Source: Gambelia wislizenii (taxonomy: Eukaryota > Chordata > Lepidosauria > Squamata > Crotaphytidae). Taken from it: 64,000 nt of DNA. The DNA lies in the NCBI GenBank assembly GCA_030847615.1, contig JAUMIR010000001.1, forward strand, positions 385,064,687-385,128,686. Reading direction: 5' to 3'. Numbering within the stretch: position 1 is the first letter of the stretch; each line of letters starts with the position of its first letter. The position numbers and the translations under genes are program-made. This document shows, piece by piece, positions 34,307-44,812 of this stretch. Under the pieces are notes generated by a model. The model was not told the DNA's origin and did no database searches. It was given only the letters and a program-made list of their open reading frames with translations.

Positions 34307-37219
34307 ATGGGGGAGGGAGACAGTATTCTGGAAGGCAAAAGGGCTGAAGAAAATAGTCAAACTGTCATAGAGGGAACAAGGCAAACAGCGCAAGGACCCA
34401 ACAGTGGGAGGCAAAAAAACTTGCACAGGGAGCAAGTAAAGGGAACACATGGTCTTAGATGTATCTACACTAATGCTCAGAGCATGGGAAATAAGCAAGA
34501 TGAACTTGAACTCCTAGCACAACAAAGCAAATATGATATAATAGGCATTACTGAAACCTGGCAGGACGAATCTCATGATTGGAATGTAGGAATAGAGGGG
34601 TATAACCTTTATAGGAGAAACAGGCCAAACAGGAAAGGAGGAGGAATAGCATTATATGTCAGGGATATTTACACCAGTGAAGTGATCCATGACATCAATA
34701 CTGGAAGCCAGGTGGAGAGCATCTGGTTAAAAATTAAAGGGGAGGGAAACAACAGGGATGTTATTGTGGGACTCTACTACAGACCCCCAAATCAGACGGA
34801 GGAATTGGATGATGCCTTTCTAGAACAGATGAACACACATGCAGAAAGGAGAGATGTAGTAGTGATGGGTGACTTCAACTATCCTAATATTTGCTGGCAA
34901 TCTAACTCAGCCAAAACTTCAAGGTCTAGCAAATTCCTTACATGCCTGGAATACAATTTAATGGTCCAAAAGGTGGAAGAGGCAACAAGGGGCTCAGCTA
35001 TTTTAGATCTGATCCTAACCAACAGAGATGACCTGGTTAATGGGGTGCAAGTGGTGGGATCCTTAGGTGAGAGTGATCATGTTCTCCTGGAGTTTGTTAT
35101 ACAATGGAAAGGAGAAGCCAGGCATAGTCAGACATGCATTCTCAACTTTAGGAGAGCTGATTTCAATCAACTCAGGGAAATACTGGGGGTGATCCCATGG
35201 TCAGGAATACTAGAAGAGAAGAGACCTCCAGATGGATGGGACTTTCTCAAAAGGGAGATACTGTGAAGGCACAATTTCAAACAGTACCATTGAGGAAGAA
35301 AAATGGGAGGTGTCTCAAGAAACCAGGATGGATGACTAAAGAACTTTCAATGGAGCTAAGTTTTAAACAGAACATGTATAGGAAATGGAAAAGGGGGGAA
35401 ATCACCAAAGAAGAATTCAAACAGATAGCGAACACGTGTAGGAGTAAAGTCAGAAAAGCAAAAGCACAGAATGAGATCAGGCTTGCTAGGGAGGTTAAGA
35501 ACAATAAAAAGGTTTTTTGGGGGGTATGTCCACAGCAAAAGGAGGAAGAAGGAAATGATAGGGCCACTACATGGAGAAGATGGCAAAATGCTAACAGGGG
35601 ACAGAGAAAAGGCAGAATTACTCAACACCTTCTTTGCCTCAGTGTTTTCAGAAAAGGAAAAGGAGGACCAACCTGAGGAGAATGGAACAGAGGACACAAT
35701 AGGGGAAATCCAGCTCAAAATAAGTAAAGAGGTAGTACAGGAATACCTTCTTAATCTAAATGAATTTAAATCTCCAGGACCAGATGAACTACATCCAAGA
35801 GTATTAAACGAGCTGGCAAATATAATCTCAGAGCCATTGGCAATAATCTTTGAGAACTCTTGGAGAACAGGAGAAGTCCCAGCAGATTGGAGGAGGGCAA
35901 ACGTTCCCATCTTCAAAAAGGGGAAAAAAGAGGATCCCAACAATTATCGTCCAGTTAGTCTGACCTCAATACCAGGGAAGATTCTAGAGCACATCATTAA
36001 ACAGAGAGTCTGTGAACATTTAGAAGGCAATGCCATAATCACAAAAAGTCAATATGGGTTTCAGAGAAACAAGTCATGCCAGACTAATCTGATCTCTTTT
36101 TTTGATAACGTTACCAGCTTGTTAGATGAAGGGAATGCTGTGGACATAGCATACCTTGATTTCAGTAAGGCCTTTGACAAGGTTCCCCATGACATTCTTG
36201 CAAACGAGCTTGTAAAATGTGGGCTAGACAAGTTAACTGTTCAATGGATTTGTAATTGGTTGTCCGGCCGAATCCAAAGGGTGCTCAGCAGTGGCTCCTC
36301 TTCGTCTTGGAAAGATGTGACCAGTGGGGTGCCACAGGGTGCTGTCCTGGGCCCAGTGATATTCAACATCTTTATCAATGACTTGGATGAGGGAATTAGG
36401 GGCATACTTATCAAATTTGCAGATGACACCAAATTAGGAGGAACAGCTAATACCCTAGAGGACTGGATCAAATTTCAGAATGACCTGGATATACTGGAGA
36501 GCTGGGCCAAAGCTAACAAAATGAAATTCAATACGGAGAAATGTAAAGTACTGCATTTAGGGCGGAAAAATGAAATGCATAAATATAGGATGGGAGAGAC
36601 CTGGCTGAATGAGACTACGTGCGAAAGGGATCTAGGAGTCCTAGTAGACCACAAGTTGAACATGAGCCAACAGTGTGATGCGACAGCTAAAAAGGCCAAT
36701 GCGATTTTGGGCTGTATCAATAGAAATATAGTGTCTAGATCAAGGGAAGTAATAGTGCCACTCTATTCTGCCTTGGTCAGACCTCACTTAGAATACTGTG
36801 TCCAGTTCTGGGCACCACAATTAAAAAAGGATATTGACAAACTGGAGCATGTCCAGAGAAGGGCAACTAAAATGGTGAAAGGTCTGGAAACGATGCCTTA
36901 TGAGGAGAGACTTAGGGAGCTGGGTATGTTTAGCCTGGAAAAAAGATGGTTAAGAGGCAATATGATAGCCCTGTTTAAGTATTTGAAGGGATGTCACGCT
37001 GAGGATGGAGCAGGCTTGTTTTCTGCTGCTCCAGAGACTGGAACACGGAGCAATGGATGCAAGCTCCAGGAACAGAGATTCCACCTCAACATGAGGAGGA
37101 ACTTTTTGACAGTAAGAGCTGTTCGGCAGTGGAACACACTCCCTCGGAGCTTGGTGGGGTCTCCTTCCTTGGAGGTCTTTAAACAGAGGCTGGATTGCCA
37201 TCTGTCGGGGATGCTTTGA
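34307..37219 (+). pseudogene. CR1 ORF2 (endonuclease and reverse transcriptase), frameshifted
   Basis: ORF2 encodes an APE-type endonuclease (IYTNAQSMGNK, IIGITETW, VVVMGDFNYPNI, GESDHVLLEF) and then a reverse transcriptase (KSPGPDELHPRVLN, YRPVSLTSIPGKILE, AYLDFSKAFDKVPH, SGVPQGAVLGPVIF and the catalytic FADD in LIKFADDTKLGG). The frame leaves phase near 35260 and returns near 35520, beside a T6G6 run at 35515-35526, so one or two indels knock out the middle. Everything downstream to the stop at 37219 is open. The N-terminal boundary follows directly after ORF1. The copy is probably inactive but young enough to keep over 580 open codons. Confidence 0.92.
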
Positions 37220-37312
37220 TCAAGATTTCCTGCATGGCAGGGGGGTTGGACTGGATGGCCCTCATGGTCTCTTCCAACTCTGCAATTCTATGATTCTATG
37301 ATTCTTTTTACT

Positions 37313-38830
37313 ACCCCCCACCTTTCCTAGCATTTTTGTCATTTCTAGTGAGTCATGCCTTGCCTTCTTATGATATAGCCAAAGTACAACAGTCTCAGTT
37401 TAGTCATCTTGGCTTCCTGGGAGAGCTCAGGCTTGATTTGTTCTAGGACCCATTTATTGGTCTTTTTGGCTGTCCATGGTATCTGTAGCACTCTTCTCCA
37501 GCACAACATCTCAAATGAGTTGATTTTCTTTCTATCAGCTCTCTTCACAGTCCAGCTCTCACTCCCATACATGGCTATGGAAAATACTATGGCTTGGACA
37601 ATCCTAATTTTAGTGTCCAATTTTAATCTTTGCACTTTAGGATTTTATCTAGTTCTTTCATAGCTGCCGTTCCCATTCCTAGTCTTCTTCTGATTTCTTG
37701 ACTGCAATCTCCATTCTGATCAATGATTGATCCAAGTTATTGGAAATCTTTATTTCAATTACCTTGTCATCTATATTGAATATATGTAGAACCTCTGTGG
37801 TCATTATTTTTATTTTATTTATTTATTTAGGTATTTATACCCCACTCTTCAGCCACGAAGGCTCTCAGCAGCTTACAAAATGTTAAGCAATAGCACTTTA
37901 CACATCTACACCTCATTAAGCAGTTTACAATGTGTGTTAGCTAGTTGCCCCCACAAGCTGGGTACTCATTTTACCGACCTATGAAAGGATGGAATGCTGG
38001 GTGAACCTTGCAGCCCTTGGAATCAAACTTGCAACACTGCAGCTGCAGTAGTGGCATTTAACCCCTGCGCCACCTGGGTCCTGGTGGTCCAGTGGTTTTT
38101 TTGTTTTCTTAGTTCAACAGTAAACCTGCCTGAACACTTTCTTCTTTGACAATCTTTAGTAATTGTTCCAACTCTTTGTTGTTTTCTGCTAGTAGTATGG
38201 TATTGCCTGCATATCTTTGATTTTTGATATTCCTTCCTCCGATCTTCACTGCTCCTTCCCCGAGTCTCATACTGCTCTACATATGATATTTTCTGCATAC
38301 AAGTTGAACAAGTAGGGTGGTAGAATGCAGTCTTATCTGCCTTCCTTTCTGATTGGGAACCATTCTGTTTCTCCGTATTCTGTTCTAACAGCAGCCTCCT
38401 GTCCTGAGTAGAGGTTATACATCAGGATAATCAAATGTAATTGTATACCCATTTCTTTAAGAGGAACCCATAGCTTTTCGTGATCTATGCAGTCAAAGGC
38501 TTTGCTGTAGTCTATAAAGCTCATGCTGACTTTCTTCTAGAATTCCCTGGATAATTCCTGTTATCCAGTGTATATTTGCAATGTGATCCCTAGTGCCTCT
38601 TCCTTTCCTGGACTCTGCTTGCATCTCTGAAGTTTCTTGCTCCATATATGAAAGGAGTATTTTGTGAAGAATTTTGATCATCGCATGGAGAATTGATGCA
38701 ATTGTCCTGTAGTTAATCCAATCTTTTGTGTCTCCTTTTTGGGGGATGGGAATGTATATTAATTGTTTCCAATCTGTGGGCCATTGCTTTGTTTTCCATA
38801 TTTGTACTAGGATCCAAATATCCTAGAGAT
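37313..38830 (-). pseudogene. BovB ORF2, reverse transcriptase to C-terminus (right of CR1)
   Basis: Minus-strand frames read, from 5' to 3', IWKTKQWPTDWKQLIYIPIP, GTRDHIANIHWITG, FIDYSKAFDCIDHEKLW and, in 37345-37635, LKLDTKIRIVQAIVFSIAMY with EQIKPELSQEAKMTKLRLLY. These are BovB (RTE) reverse transcriptase and C-terminal segments with several stops and frameshifts. A SINE interrupts it at 37805-38083. Its 3' continuation lies at 33165-33322 beyond the CR1. The catalytic YADD-type motif is not readable, the region being broken by the SINE and other changes. Confidence 0.85.
37805..38083 (-). mobile_element. tRNA-derived SINE inside BovB
   Basis: In reverse complement it starts CCAGGACCCAGGTGGCGCAG, with an A-box (GGCGCAGGGGTTAAATGCC) and a B-box-like AGTTTGATTCC. 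The body shares AATGAGTACCCAGCTTGTG and TTAGCTAACACACATTGTAA with the SINEs at 18117 and 42357. The tail runs GGGGTATAAATACCTAAATA and (AAAT)n. It cuts the BovB frame. Confidence 0.85.
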
Positions 38831-38835
38831 AGAGG

Positions 38836-39701
38836 CCAACAATCTATTCATCACGAACACTTTCTTCATATAACTAGAGACTGGACATCACCAAATGGCC
38901 AATACAAAAATGAGATAGTCTATATAATTGGAAACAGTAGATGAAGAAGTTCTATTCTCACAGCAAAAACAAGACCAGGAGCAGACTGCGGCACAGACTA
39001 TGAACTAATAATATAAAAAATTAGAATAAAGCTGAAGAAGAACACAAAATCAATCACCATGCCAAAATATGATCTGAAGAACATTCCAGCAGAATTCAAA
39101 GACAAATGAAAAACAGATTTGCCTGGGACATAGTCAAGGAGGAATGTAGAAAGACACTATCTATGGCCAAAAAGAAAGAGATGAAACAATGGATGACAGA
39201 AGAAATGCTTCAAGCAGTAAAAGAAAGATGTGAAGCAAAAGAAAAGGGAGACAGGACAGAACCAGAACCATGAATGCAACTGTTCAATGGTTAGTGTTCA
39301 AGGATAAAGAGAATTACTATAGTAATCAATGCAGAGAAATTGTAGCTGACAACAAAAAAAGGAAGAACAAGAACAAGATTCAAAGAGAAATTTAAACCGA
39401 AGGCAGGGATGCTGTATGATCAACAGACAACCAAAATGAAATAAAAACACAATGGAGGCAATACATAGAAGGGCTATATAAAAGAGATGAAAGGATGAAT
39501 GGCACATGGGGAAGAGAAACATATGAAAACAAACCCCAAATTTTGGAAAGTAAAGCAGAAGCTATACTGAAAGCAATAGGGAAAAATAAACCACCAGGAA
39601 CAGATGACATACCAATAGAACTGCTACAATCCACAGAGACAGAATCAACTTTAGCTCTAGAATCAATATACATTCCTATCCCGTCCCCCCACAAAAAAAG
39701 G
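38836..39701 (+). pseudogene. Inverted 5' part of the same BovB (linker region)
   Basis: The plus strand encodes BovB ORF2 regions that lie upstream of the minus-strand part: EANNLFITNTFF, WTSPNGQYKNEI, TKSITMPKYDLKNIPAEFKD, NEIKTQWRQYIEGLYKRDER and AILKAIGKNKPPGTDDIPIE. It ends with a short IYIPIP segment overlapping the start of the minus part. A 12-bp target duplication flanks the whole composite, so this is the inverted 5' end of one insertion. It contains several stops. Confidence 0.82.
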
Positions 39702-39713
39702 AGACCTAAATCT
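39702..39713. repeat. Target site duplication of the BovB composite, right
   Basis: AGACCTAAATCT, identical to 33153-33164. Confidence 0.8.
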
Positions 39714-40837
39714 AATGGGGCCTAAATCCAGGATCAGCCCAAGCCTATCTGGTGAACTGGGATAGGAGAAATCTCTCCTCTTCACAGCAGCCCTCCATAC
39801 ACCCTCAAAACCTGATTCAGAGGTCTGAGAAACCACCTGGGGTCAGTTTTCGGATGGTGCAGAAAGCAGCAGGTGAGAGAAAAGGGGAAGAAGGTTATGT
39901 TGCATTAGTACTGCAACACCAGCACAATGTTGAATGTAGGCCATGCATCAGGTCTTTTACATATTTATTTTATTAATTAAAACTTAAAATTTCATCAAGT
40001 CTTCTGAAATGCCCATGGTTATCACTCAAATTTTGACTACTTCAGAACAATCCAAAAAATGTATTTCATGTTGTACTACACATTATGTTAATATATGTAT
40101 GGTTGCTAATTAAAGATTAATTTAAATCTTAAAATTGTTAGCATGATCAGAAACTGCTGGAACTCTGGCGTTACTAAGGCTGGTGTCACCCCTCCCCCTG
40201 ATGGTGTCACCTGGTTCAGTTCAGCTTCTCTGCATCCCCCTAGTTCCGCCGCTGTGCTGGGACAGATATATATATATATATATGAATGAATTATATTACA
40301 CTGCTAAAATACCTTCCATTAAATGCCACATAGCCACAATGATACGGGCTTTTGCTGCTACATAACATAGCTGCCCACTTAGAGGCAACACATCCTCTGA
40401 GAGATTTACTATATTATTGCCTAATGAAAACTTCATGGCATCCTCAAATAATAATGTTTTATTAAACAGTATAAACATTTCTGAATAGCGTCAGCACTTA
40501 AAAGATATGCCCAGGATTACCATGAAACACAATTTTATGGGAAAATAGTAATTGCTTCTGTATACAGCATGACCATCTCAACACAAGAAAGAATGTTGCG
40601 AAAGGAATGTCTAATTGTTAAGTGTCTGGAATGAAATAATATAGAGATTTTCTTGACACAAGGAATTAAGAGAACTGGGAATGCACTTCACAGCTTGCTT
40701 TTGTTTATAACCATGAGAGGTCATTTTAAGGTGAAGTTGGAGAGGAGGGTGAATAATCTATACAAGCATACAGGATTTTTCCTTGTCTCTCACCTGTTAC
40801 AAAGTACAGTTTTTTAGAGAAGGGATGGGAATTGTTC
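39714..40837. other. No gene seen
   Basis: Non-coding, with a (TA)n run at 40266-40283. Confidence 0.45.
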
Positions 40838-40939
40838 GGTCCTCCAGATCTTGTTGAACTGCAACTCCCAGCAGCTCTCACCAGTATAGCTAATGGTGAC
40901 GAATGCTGGGAATTATAGTTCTACATCTGGAGGACCATA
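40838..40939. mobile_element. Short foldback MITE
   Basis: GGTCCTCCAGATCTTGTTGA..CTGCAACTCCCAGCA is followed by TGCTGGGAATTATAGTTCTA..CATCTGGAGGACC, an imperfect hairpin of about 102 bp. A half copy occurs at 583-660. The type is common in reptile genomes and non-autonomous; the superfamily is not assigned. Confidence 0.65.
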
Positions 40940-41254
40940 CTGCTCCCACCCAAGATTTATAATCTTCCTGTGGTTTCAAAGTGTTTGTTACATTCAATTG
41001 CAGTCCTTTGGGGATGGCATACAAAAGATCTGTCAGCCCTTCCAAGGAAAGGCAGAGCCTGGAGGTAACTTTACTTTTAAGGGGTAATCGGATGCATGGA
41101 GAATATCATTCCATTTGCAAAGTAGTACAACTGTGCCCCTCCCCTGGCACAAAAAAGTACTTGTTATTAATTTTTGGGTTTGGGCGTATGTCACTTGCAC
41201 TTACCTTAATATGAGATGTCCTGAGGGTATCCCTCCCTCTATCTTTTTATTTAT

Positions 41255-41375
41255 CATCATCATCATCATTTCTTTTTCTATTACTACTACTACTATAGTT
41301 TTTGTTGTTATTGTTTTATTCATTTATATCCTGCCTTTCTCCCAATAATAGGACTCAAGGTGTCTAACAACATTC
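41255..41375 (-). repeat. Trinucleotide runs and LINE-type 3' tail remnant
   Basis: CAT and ACT trinucleotide runs precede TTTATATCCTGCCTTTCTCC and GGACTCAAGG, the reversed 3' tail pattern also seen at 8461-8510. Probably an L2-like tail or a SINE sharing it. Confidence 0.5.
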
Positions 41376-41766
41376 TTCTTCAACATGTTCTTTATACTTC
41401 TAAACAAGAGTCCTGTGCTACTCAGAATAGTGCAAGACTTTCTGTACTGGAAGCTGCATCACTCTGCTAGACTTGTGTCTCTCAAATTATCTGATGTGAC
41501 AGACCAGGATTCTCTCCCCTGCCCCCATGTGCTAGGAACTCATACATAATATTTGTGCTATATTGTCATAATATTCTTATAGTTTCCACAGACCACCACC
41601 AATGACCCACAGGCACATGTGTGGAGTACAGTACTACTTCCAGCAGCACTATACTAGAATGCAGAACTACCTGTAGGGTCTAGAACCTCCTATCTCTAGC
41701 TTACATGTATGGCTGGCAGTGCATAGACTTATACTGCAGTGCAGAACCCTTGCCTCAAGCTAAAAG

Positions 41767-41784
41767 GGAGCCCTGGTGGCACAA
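41767..41784 (+). mobile_element. 5' head of a SINE split by CR1
   Basis: GGAGCCCTGGTGGCACAA is the first 18 bases of a Sauria-type SINE. The rest of the SINE resumes at 42357, after the CR1. Confidence 0.75.
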
Positions 41785-42356
41785 AGGGAGCTGGGTCTGT
41801 TTAGCCTGGTCTCTCTCTCTCTGGCTTTTCTTTGCAAATGAAGATTCAGGAAGGACTCATCCTGCACTTTCTGCAAGCGGGCTGATGACTAAAAAGGCCA
41901 ATGCGAGATAAACAAGTCCAGTTTCAGAAAGCACAGCAGAAGGTCTCCTTGGGTGATGTTTCTGGGTTGTGATTCTTTCTGCGTTGCCTAGTAAAAAGAC
42001 AGTTAAAGGGTGATATGATAGCCCTGTTTAAGTATTTGAAGGGGTGTCACATTGAGGATGGAGCAGGCTTGTTTTCTGCTGCTCCAGAGACTAGAACACA
42101 GAATAATGGATGCAAGCTCCAGGAACAGAGATTCCACCTCAACATTAGGAGGAAGTTTCTGACAGTAAGAGCTGTTCGGCAGTGGAACACACTCCCTCAG
42201 AGCATGGTAGCATCTCCTTCCTTGGAGGTCTTTAAACAGAGGCTGGATGGCCATCTGTCAGGGATGCTTTGATTGTGATTTCCTGCGTGGCAGGGGGTTG
42301 GACTGGATGGCCCTTGTGATCGCTTCCAACTCTACAATTCTATGATTCTATCTATG
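41785..42356 (+). mobile_element. CR1 3' end inserted into a SINE and itself split
   Basis: It begins AGGGAGCTGGGTCTGTTTAG, is interrupted at 41810-41991, and resumes with AAAAAGACAGTTAAAGGGTGATATGATAG. The resumed part has an open 3' RT frame (42015-42272) and the usual CR1 3' UTR ending ATTCTATGATTCTATC. The flanks on both sides are SINE sequence. Confidence 0.85.
41810..41991 (-). mobile_element. RTE-like LINE 3' piece inserted in CR1
   Basis: The reverse complement matches 58070-58250: AGAAAGAATCACAACCCA, GAGACCTTCTGCTGTGCTTT and GGACTTGTTTATCTCG..GCCTTTTTAGTCATCA. It sits between CR1 TTTAGCCTGG and AAAAAGAC, with GCCTGG/GCCTAG at the two borders as a possible short target duplication. 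Confidence 0.78.
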
Positions 42357-42550
42357 AAATGCTGGTACTGCAGCCATAATGTTGTGAGTTTAGGCCTGCA
42401 GGTCTCCAAAGTTCACTCTGCCTTCCATCCTTCTGTAGATAGGTAAAATGAGTACCCAGCTTGTTGAGGGCAATTAGCTAACACACATTGTAAACTACTT
42501 AGTGAGTGCTTAGCACTGATAAGTGGTACAGAAATATAGATGCTATTGCT
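42357..42550 (+). mobile_element. SINE body, continuation of 41767-41784
   Basis: AAATGCTGGTACTGCAGCC, AAATGAGTACCCAGCTTGTT, TTAGCTAACACACATTGTAA and GATGCTATTGCT are the Sauria-type SINE body and end. Joined with the head at 41767 it gives one SINE interrupted by the CR1. Confidence 0.8.
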
Positions 42551-43059
42551 AAATGCTACGAAAGATAAAAGAAGTAAAATATTTGGGTCATGTCAGGTAA
42601 AAGTAAGCTTAACTCACTTCCAACCTCAAATAAGCCAAGGAATGCCAGTGCAGTGAGGAACAGGTGCATTCCAGTCTGGGCCCCTGGAACAGGAGTGTTA
42701 ATACAGTGCTCTAAGGAGGCTTGTAACAAACAGTGAAACAGAATACTTTCTAAAAGTAGCATTCAATGCTCTGGCCATGACAAACTTGAAATTTGGACTG
42801 GAAATCATTTGAGGGAAGAATAATTTTATATGCAACTTTTATTGTCTGATCTGATCTCTTAACTCTAAGGAAGCTATCAGAAAAATAAACACAACATCCG
42901 GGAAGTCTAAAACAGCAATATGAATGAGAAAGTTAGAAATGGACAACTGTTTGACCCTGATGCATTCTCTCTTACATCACTATTGTATAAGTCACATATG
43001 ATTCATCATTTGACTCATCAGCAAGTGATAAACTGTGGAGGGGGGTTGTAAAAGGCATC

Positions 43060-43079
43060 ATAAGTGTTCTTAAGTTTAC
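43060..43079. repeat. L1 target site duplication, left
   Basis: ATAAGTGTTCTTAAGTTTAC, repeated exactly at 49990-50009 (the first A could belong to the tail on that side). Confidence 0.95.
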
Positions 43080-44812
43080 GAAATAGAAGCTTCCGGTCGG
43101 TGGCGAGGTTGTGAACGGACGCAGGCAGCTCAGCAGGGCAGCCGTCTCGCGTTCGCTAGACAGAAGAAGTCCTGATAAAAAAAAAAAAAAAATCTTTTTT
43201 AATTATCAGGAGACTTTCCCCTGGTGAAAGGGGAAACAGAGTGGGCTCGCTATTTGCTCATTTCAGCGCCTAGCTTGCTACTCTACCGTCTTACAACGGA
43301 GAGTGGTACACAGGGACGCTGACGGAGCGTTAGGGCTGACAACGCTTCTGCCTAGTATTCCCCTTCAAGGGGACTAAGCAACCTCACCGACTTTTTAAAA
43401 AAGCGAAAGAAACAACGGACTTGCAGCTGAACTGAAGCAAAACACTGTGGGTCTGATTTCAAAAAAACCTTTCACGGCAGAGATATACCTGTACGTGGTG
43501 CAGAGGAAGAGTGGTGGAGAGTGTTGTAGGCGGAGAGAAGTCGGAGACGAGGCGGAGGGCTACCCAAGGAAACAGCGGAGACGGAGGCCGGATTACAACT
43601 GGGAAGACGGAACGACTGGTGAAGAAGGAAAGTGGTGAGAGACAGCGTCTGGTGAAGAGTGGATAGGCAGAAAAAAGGAGTGGAGGAGTGGAGAAAAAAG
43701 AAAAAAGAGAACGGGAGATCCCCCCAGGATTCCAGAGAGCGGGAACAGAGAAACTGAGAGTGAACATAAAAGTGGTTAGTGAAAAGGCGAAGATAAAGGC
43801 AAGGTGCGGAGTGGAACGGAGAGGAGTGGAGCGGAGTAGAGGAGAGAAGGTCGGAGAGGAGTGGAGCGGAGCAGAGGAGAGAAGGTCAGAGAAGGTTGGA
43901 GTAGCTTGATGGCCAGAGAACGTAGAGACACGAGAAACGGGAGAAACGAAGAAATATAGAGAAGAAAGAGACATTTAGGGGTTTGCCCCCTTCAGGAAAG
44001 AACAAAAACAAGGAATAAGAAATAGAGGGTTAGAGGAAGAGCGGTGTGAAGGAAGCTAGGAGAGGGTGTAACTGGAGGCACGGAGTACAGAGATACGAGA
44101 AACATTTTTGGACACAGAGAGAGGCGTGATTGGGGCTTACAATTCCGGTACTTTAGTACTAGATTTGATTGTGACTGAACAGATTATTTGTACTGCTTGT
44201 GCTCTACTTTGTAATATTGTTTAGGCTGTTTGGAAACGAGGAGAAAGAGGAAAGAGGAGAGAGAAGTGAGTAGACCTAATAGATCATTGGGTTATTGTTG
44301 GGGAAACTGAGGAGGATTGATTGATAAGAAACTGGAAGCAGAGTAGAGTAGAAACTTAAAGCTGAAAATACAACAGGGGGAAAGGAAGGAAAGGGTTCAA
44401 AGAGTGTCTGGAGTTAGGCTTGTTTGGCCCAAGAACCTAATAGTATCCATTCCTCCACCTCTCTCTTTAGGATTGAATTAAAACTGAGGTCTGTTGGAGA
44501 AATAAGTATCATTGGTGGGTATATAAGTTAATTTGTTTAAAACTGGTTGGGGATTGGTATTGAATTGTAGGGCTGGGATATTGAGAGCATTAAGAATAAG
44601 CATATAAGTAAGAACACAAGATTTTAGTTGTATTGTATGAAAGGTGATATATGTTTAACATAACATGTTTAGCATATAAGGAGTATATATTTATAACCGT
44701 GATACACAAATTCTTGGATATATATAAATTTCTGTTATAAAGGAAAATTCATAGAATACACAGGTAAACCTCAAATATTTATATAAAAATACTGTTCTAT
44801 TAGGGAGATACT
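43080..44812 (+). promoter_or_regulatory. L1 5' UTR (internal promoter region)
   Basis: The first 350 bp has relatively many CpG sites (TCCGGTCGGTGGCGAGG, CGTCTCGCGTTCGC), unlike the AT-rich surroundings. An A15-16 run lies near 43178. From about 43480 to 44300 the sequence is strongly purine-rich on the plus strand and contains a 35-bp unit repeated twice at 43823-43892. In other L1s the 5' UTR carries the promoter; the same role here is inference. Confidence 0.75.
43823..43892 (+). repeat. Two tandem 35-bp units in the L1 5' UTR
   Basis: GGAGTGGAGCGGAG..AGAGGAGAGAAGGTC occurs twice in direct succession with few changes. Repeated 5' UTR units are known in other L1 promoters (mouse monomers); whether these matter for transcription is unknown. 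Confidence 0.8.

Larger units (their letters stand above)
33323..37312 (+). mobile_element. Near full-length CR1 LINE inserted in BovB
   Basis: This 4.0-kb element has both CR1 ORFs and the 3' UTR ending in ATTCTATGATTCTATGATTC. It separates two halves of a minus-strand BovB. CR1 elements are normally severely 5' truncated, so a copy with ORF1 is rare. The element is damaged: ORF1 has stops and a frameshift, and ORF2 has a compensating frameshift pair. No flanking duplication is evident, as is common for CR1. The exact 5' end is uncertain by some tens of bases. Confidence 0.88.

Noticed and set aside
35356..35943. 195-codon minus-strand gene
   Set aside because: Shadow frame opposite CR1 ORF2.
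35471..37219. Host gene of 582 codons
   Set aside because: It is the CR1 reverse transcriptase frame with the FADD motif and a CR1 3' UTR after it.
43459..43974. 171-codon minus-strand gene
   Set aside because: Created by the purine-rich L1 5' UTR; Ser/Pro/Phe/Leu-biased translation with no domain.
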